This document shows, piece after piece, positions 60,847 through 64,000 of a stretch of DNA of 64,000 nt (the first letter of the stretch is position 1; the number at the start of each line of letters is the position of its first letter). A program made the position numbers and the translations under genes. Source of the DNA: Pseudomonadota bacterium (GTDB taxonomy: Bacteria; Pseudomonadota; Alphaproteobacteria; Acetobacterales; Acetobacteraceae); the NCBI GenBank assembly GCA_021805565.1, contig JAJZFA010000005.1:25240-89239 (forward strand). The letters run 5' to 3'. The notes beneath the pieces are model-generated. The model saw only the letters and a list, made by a program, of their open reading frames with translations. It had not been told where the DNA came from and ran no database searches.

Positions 60847-61974
60847 TTACACCGCACCGGAGGCCGCGCCGAGTTCGGATGGCGACAGGCCCCAGGCGGC
60901 CAGGGCTTCCTCGACCGGTACCGATCCGGGTGCGCGCGGGGTGGCCAGGCGCGTGGTGCCGAAACGGGGCGCCGGCGCGGGTTGGCGCTGTCCGGCCACG
61001 TCGATGAACGCTCCGCGGGCCTGATTATGCGGATGGGCATGCGCTTCGGCCATCGACAGCACGGGCGCGAAACAGGCATCGGATCCTTCCAATAGATGAC
61101 ACCATTCGTCGCGTGTGCGGGTCAGGAATCGCTCGGACAACACCTCCTTCCACCGCGCCCAGCCGGCCCGGTCGCGCTGCGCCGGCATCGCCGATGGGTC
61201 GATCTCCAGCAGCCGCAACAATTCCGCGTGAAACTTGGCCTCGATCGGCGCGAGAGAGACAAACTGCCCGTCGGCACATTCGTACACCTCGTAATAATAG
61301 GCCCCCGAATCGAGTTGGTTTTCGCCGCGCGGCGCGGACAGCCGGCCGCCGGCCTGCATCGCGTAGATCGGCGTCATCAACGACAGCGCGCCATCGACCA
61401 TGGCTGCATCCACCACCTGGCCGGTGCCGGTCGCGCGCGCCGACAGGATCGCCGCCAGCAGCCCAGTCACCAGATACATCGCGCCGCCGCCATAGTCGCC
61501 CACCAGATTAAGCGGCGGGGTCGGCTTCTGACCGGCGCGACCAATGGCGTGCAATGCCCCGGTCAGGGCGATGTAATTCAGGTCGTGGCCTGCGGCGTGC
61601 GCCATCGGACCCTCCTGCCCCCAACCGGTAATGCGCCCATAGGCCAACTTCGGATTACGGGCCAGACAGATAGCAGGGCCCAGCCCAAGCCGCTCCATGA
61701 CACCCGGACGAAACCCCTCGATCAGCCCGTCGGCGCCGTCGATCAGCCGCAGCGCCACATCGATCCCCGCTTTGGCCTTCAAATCCAGATTCACCACCGC
61801 TCGGCTACGGTGAGTGAATTCGTGATGCCGAGCCATCGGAACGCCAAGATCGGCGGCAGCGGTGCGGTCGATACGCAGCACCGTCGCGCCCATGTCGGCC
61901 AGCAGCATCGCGGCCATCGGTCCCGGCCCGATCCCGGCGAATTCGACGATCTTTACCCCTGCCAAAGGTCCCAT
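60847..61974 (-). CDS. CaiB/BaiF-type CoA enzyme, alpha-methylacyl-CoA racemase-like
   Basis: 375 residues. MGPLAGVKIVEFAGIGPGPM at the N-terminus, VVNLDLKAKAGIDVALRLID, GLIEGFRPGVMERLGLGP, and the racemase active-site pattern GHDLNYIALTGAL (His) with LVGDYGGGAMYL (Asp) and a later Glu. These match AMACR-type racemases, which invert the 2-methyl centre of acyl-CoA esters, rather than formyl-CoA transferases. Start ATG 61974. Next to gloA on the same strand. Confidence 0.9.
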   Translation of the reverse strand: MGPLAGVKIVEFAGIGPGPMAAMLLADMGATVLRIDRTAAADLGVPMARHHEFTHRSRAVVNLDLKAKAGIDVALRLIDGADGLIEGFRPGVMERLGLGPAICLARNPKLAYGRITGWGQEGPMAHAAGHDLNYIALTGALHAIGRAGQKPTPPLNLVGDYGGGAMYLVTGLLAAILSARATGTGQVVDAAMVDGALSLMTPIYAMQAGGRLSAPRGENQLDSGAYYYEVYECADGQFVSLAPIEAKFHAELLRLLEIDPSAMPAQRDRAGWARWKEVLSERFLTRTRDEWCHLLEGSDACFAPVLSMAEAHAHPHNQARGAFIDVAGQRQPAPAPRFGTTRLATPRAPGSVPVEEALAAWGLSPSELGAASGAV

Positions 61975-62068
61975 GGTGTGCTCCCGTCCCGATTACGCGT
62001 TTATGCGTCCTTTGTTATCGTCAAGGCCGGGACGCCACGCAACTGTACGGGCATGGTCGCCCTGACGG

Positions 62069-62455
62069 TCAGGCCCGCTGCACGAGTTCGATCTTGTAGC
62101 CGTCCGGGTCCTCGACGAAGGCGATAATGGTCTTGCCGAACTTCACCGGACCGGGTTCGCGGGTCACTTTGGCGCCGAACGACCGAAGCTTTTCAGTGGT
62201 GGCAGCGACATCCGGAACGCCGACGGCCAGATGACCGAACGCGGTCCCGATATCGTATTGTTCGGTCCCATAGTTATAGGTCAGTTCGATCACGGTGCTG
62301 CTTTCCTCGCTGCCGTACCCGACGAATGCCAGGGTATATTTCCCGTCCGGCACGTCGCTGCGGCGGATTTCGGTCATCCCGAAGCCCTTGGTGTAAAAAT
62401 CGATGCTACGCTGTAGATTTCCGACACGCAGCATGGTGTGCAAAAAACGGCTCAT
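62069..62455 (-). CDS. gloA: lactoylglutathione lyase (glyoxalase I)
   Basis: 128 residues: [20 protein letters not shown] with His near residue 5, STVIELTYN (Glu), [11 protein letters not shown] (His) and [14 protein letters not shown] (Glu), the four metal ligands of the Ni-type glyoxalase I. It converts the methylglyoxal-glutathione adduct to lactoylglutathione. Glutathione reductase is also encoded in this window. Start ATG 62455, 12 bp after the lpxI stop. Confidence 0.94.
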   Translation of the reverse strand: MSRFLHTMLRVGNLQRSIDFYTKGFGMTEIRRSDVPDGKYTLAFVGYGSEESSTVIELTYNYGTEQYDIGTAFGHLAVGVPDVAATTEKLRSFGAKVTREPGPVKFGKTIIAFVEDPDGYKIELVQRA

Positions 62456-62467
62456 TGGAAGTCCCCT

Positions 62468-63331
62468 TCAGGATAGAGTCTCGGGATCGAGGCCCAGCAT
62501 GAACAGCCCCGCCGCGTCAGCCGCGGCCAGGCACGCCTCGCGCTCCGCCAGAATGGTGGCGTTGGCCTCGAACGCAAGCCCCCTCAACCCCGCCGCGACG
62601 GCGTTGCGGACGGTTTCGGGGCCGATGGCGGGCAAATCGACGCGCCTGTCCTGGTTCGCTTTTACCAATTTCACCAGCACGCCCCCCACGCCGTCGCGCC
62701 GCAACGTGGCGGCCCGGTTCAGCATGGCGTCGGTTCCCTCGATCGCCTCGATTGCCAGCACAAGACCCTGCTGCACGACGCATGCATGCCCGGCATCGGC
62801 GGCCCCCAGCAGCCGGGCGACGTCGATACCCCGGGCGATATCGGCCATCGCGCGTGCATCCGGCGCCGCCTTCGTCAGCAGGCCCTTCGGGGCGACGGCC
62901 TCGCGGACGATATCCTGCATGCCGACGACGTTGAACCCTTCCTCGGTCAGCACACGCACGATGGCTGCCAGCAAACCGTCGTCGCCGGCGAACGCCGCCC
63001 GTCCGATTTTGGCCAGCAACCTGGCGCCGCCGGCATCAGGCCGCAGGTCCAGCAACGACGGCCGGCGCACCGGCCCGATCATGACAAGATCCTGGCAGCC
63101 ATTCTGCCGCAGTGCCTCGACGATGCGGCCGGCCGCGCCTGGACGACATATTTCGTGCGGCCAGGGTGCCAGCACCGCCGGATCGGCGAAACCTTCCAGG
63201 CCGACGATAAACACATCCCGGCCCGCCGCCCGAGCGGCCACCGCGACCGTACCCGGCAGCGGTCCGCCGCCGGCGATTATCCCCAATGTACGTGGCGCTA
63301 ATGTACGTGGCATTTTTGCCCGGTATGTCAT
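62468..63331 (-). CDS. lpxI: UDP-2,3-diacylglucosamine diphosphatase LpxI
   Basis: 287 residues of the LpxI (DUF1009) family, which makes lipid X from UDP-2,3-diacylglucosamine. LGIIAGGGPLPGTVAVAARA and GFADPAVLAPWPHEICRPGA are at the N-terminus. The C-terminal catalytic domain has FNVVGMQDIVREAVAPKGLL, VVQQGLVLAIEAIEGTDAML and LVKLVKANQDRRVDLPAIGP (acidic metal site). ATG 63331 or 63313 could start it. The encoded N-terminus contains a small tandem repeat (PRTLAPRTLG) from a direct repeat at 63285-63311. It is about 50 kb from lpxA, where it is usually found. Confidence 0.93.
   Translation of the reverse strand: MTYRAKMPRTLAPRTLGIIAGGGPLPGTVAVAARAAGRDVFIVGLEGFADPAVLAPWPHEICRPGAAGRIVEALRQNGCQDLVMIGPVRRPSLLDLRPDAGGARLLAKIGRAAFAGDDGLLAAIVRVLTEEGFNVVGMQDIVREAVAPKGLLTKAAPDARAMADIARGIDVARLLGAADAGHACVVQQGLVLAIEAIEGTDAMLNRAATLRRDGVGGVLVKLVKANQDRRVDLPAIGPETVRNAVAAGLRGLAFEANATILAEREACLAAADAAGLFMLGLDPETLS
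63285..63311. repeat. 12-bp direct repeat inside the lpxI start region
   Basis: AATGTACGTGGC occurs at 63285-63296 and again at 63300-63311, three bases apart. It encodes the repeated PRTLA at the LpxI N-terminus, probably a recent slippage duplication. Confidence 0.6.
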
Positions 63332-63433
63332 TGCACAATCCGTTGTATGTAGTCTTGCCTTGCTATCGGCGGCGGTTTTTCGCATGAACGTCCGCCTTCT
63401 ATCCCACGCCCGGTGGGACATCCTACAGAGATT

Positions 63434-63649
63434 ATGTCAGCCATGTTCGATGACGATCTACCCGAAGCAGTACGCCACGCATCGGCAGCGAACGTGCTCC
63501 AATGCCTGACGATGCTGGCGGATGAAGTAGCCGGCCTGCATTTGCCGCGCACCATGCTCGCCCTGCAAAAAGCGATCCGGGCCTGCCGGGCCGAACAAAC
63601 CCGTTCGGTGACGATGCCCCGGCTACGGCGGTCCGCGGTCCTGCATTAA
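63434..63649 (+). CDS. small hypothetical protein (71 aa)
   Basis: From ATG 63434 (or 63443): MSAMFDDDLPEAVRHASAAN, then two amphipathic helices (VLQCLTMLADEVAGLHLPRT; MLALQKAIRACRAEQTRS) and a basic tail. It is divergent from lpxI. The helix-rich composition and lack of frame conflict make it plausible, but I recognise no family and the ribosome-binding site is weak. Confidence 0.4.
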   Translation: MSAMFDDDLPEAVRHASAANVLQCLTMLADEVAGLHLPRTMLALQKAIRACRAEQTRSVTMPRLRRSAVLH

Positions 63650-63863
63650 GGCTTACCCGGCACGTATCGCTCCGGACTGCCGGCGCCAGAGGTGCAATCA
63701 GGGCCTGCCCAGCGATAAACGTCTGGACAATCCAGTCATCGGCGTTGTTTCGGCTTGGCCAGTCCCAATCCGACGATTCGCGCGTTTCCCGGCGGGCACC
63801 CCGCTTTTGCGCGCGGCCAACGTCATCGCGGCGTAGCAGGGGCAAAATCGTGGGCATCGGTGT

Positions 63864-63998
63864 TCAGGCTGGCTGGGGATCGCGCCAGACGAGTTGCCGC
63901 GGCGGCGGGATAAGCAGGCGTTCGGGAACGCCGAGACGGCTGCCCAGATAATCCCAGAACGACACGCCATTCTTCGCGCAAGTCTTGGCAAGACCGAG
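63864..63998 (-). CDS. C-terminal end of a transposase-like protein (runs off the window)
   Basis: The minus-strand frame entering from the window edge reads LGLAKTCAKNGVSFWDYLGS, then RLGVPERLLIPPPRQLVW and stop at 63864. CAKxGVSFWDYLG followed by a Pro-rich end is typical of C-termini of some IS transposases, but with only 44 residues I cannot name the IS family. The 214 bp between it and the 71-aa ORF hold no gene I can support and may include the IS end. Confidence 0.5.
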   Translation of the reverse strand, partial: LGLAKTCAKNGVSFWDYLGSRLGVPERLLIPPPRQLVWRDPQPA

Positions 63999-64000
63999 AA

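Noticed and set aside
1..64000. CRISPR arrays, prophage, rRNA or replication origin
   Set aside because: No regularly spaced repeats, phage structural genes, rRNA or DnaA-box cluster were seen. The only direct repeats are short (lpxI start, fliF promoter, antitoxin promoter).

Overview
The window is GC-rich chromosomal DNA from an alphaproteobacterium, most likely a member of the Rhodospirillales/Acetobacteraceae. The main evidence is the envelope and translation cluster rpsB-tsf-pyrH-frr-uppS-cdsA-dxr-rseP-bamA-skp-lpxD-fabZ-lpxA (24144 down to 10712, minus strand). Supporting evidence comes from a PQQ-type sugar dehydrogenase with a diheme cytochrome c, several acyl-CoA and CaiB-type metabolic genes, and CtrA-like boxes before a flagellar gene. 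There is no rRNA in the window, so the family-level placement is an inference. Two tRNAs are present, Leu(UAA) and Gln(CUG), both on the minus strand.

Layout. 1-10 kb: a TPR-sulfotransferase, glutathione reductase, tRNA-Leu, an OafA-type acyltransferase, a double-ACT regulator divergent from hisD, and a coupled pair of a hotdog dehydratase and a PcaB-like lyase. 9.8-24.1 kb: a HEPN/Abi-like gene, a GNRA-loop terminator, then the long lpxA-to-rpsB cluster read right to left. 24.4-26.6 kb: a tandem double-cupin protein divergent from an XRE-cupin regulator, then a higBA toxin-antitoxin pair. 26.7-33.8 kb: an esterase, a complete branched-chain-type ABC transporter (SBP, LivH, LivM, LivG, LivF) and a convergent flavin monooxygenase with an NTF2-like N-terminus. 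33.9-37.2 kb: an accessory island with an AT-rich edge, the three-Cys-motif/TcmP gene pair, and an orphan Xre/MbcA/ParS-type antitoxin. 37.2-39.0 kb: a copper/Sco operon damaged by an internal fusion. 39-46 kb: moaB, a Slt-type lytic transglycosylase, an operon of substrate-binding protein, split TPP decarboxylase and atypical uracil-DNA glycosylase, then rph-rdgB. 46-52.6 kb: the PQQ dehydrogenase/cytochrome module, a flavin reductase, an orphan CoxL-type molybdoenzyme and an FmdB zinc ribbon. 52.8-54.7 kb: an AAA ATPase plus DUF4276 pair abutting a truncated pdxY. 54.8-64 kb: a GST/HCCA-isomerase/enoyl-CoA hydratase operon, a phosphoesterase, a lone fliF, tRNA-Gln, a SYLF protein, an AMACR-like enzyme, gloA, a relocated lpxI, and the end of a transposase-like ORF.

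How the genes fit together. The large minus-strand cluster links translation factors, undecaprenyl and phospholipid precursor synthesis, outer-membrane protein assembly and lipid A synthesis. The usual next genes, lpxI and lpxB, are missing after lpxA. A terminator and a HEPN gene occupy that place, and lpxI sits about 50 kb away. Suspected immunity or addiction genes are spread through the window as small cassettes between housekeeping genes: the HEPN Abi-like gene, higBA, the three-Cys/TcmP pair, the orphan ParS-type antitoxin and the ATPase/DUF4276 pair.

The two best candidates for a poorly described system are the three-Cys-motif (DUF5131) plus TcmP pair, which looks like a metal-cysteine protein beside a methyltransferase-like protein, and the ATPase/DUF4276 pair, whose second gene appears to start at CTG and ends on the ATG of a destroyed pdxY.
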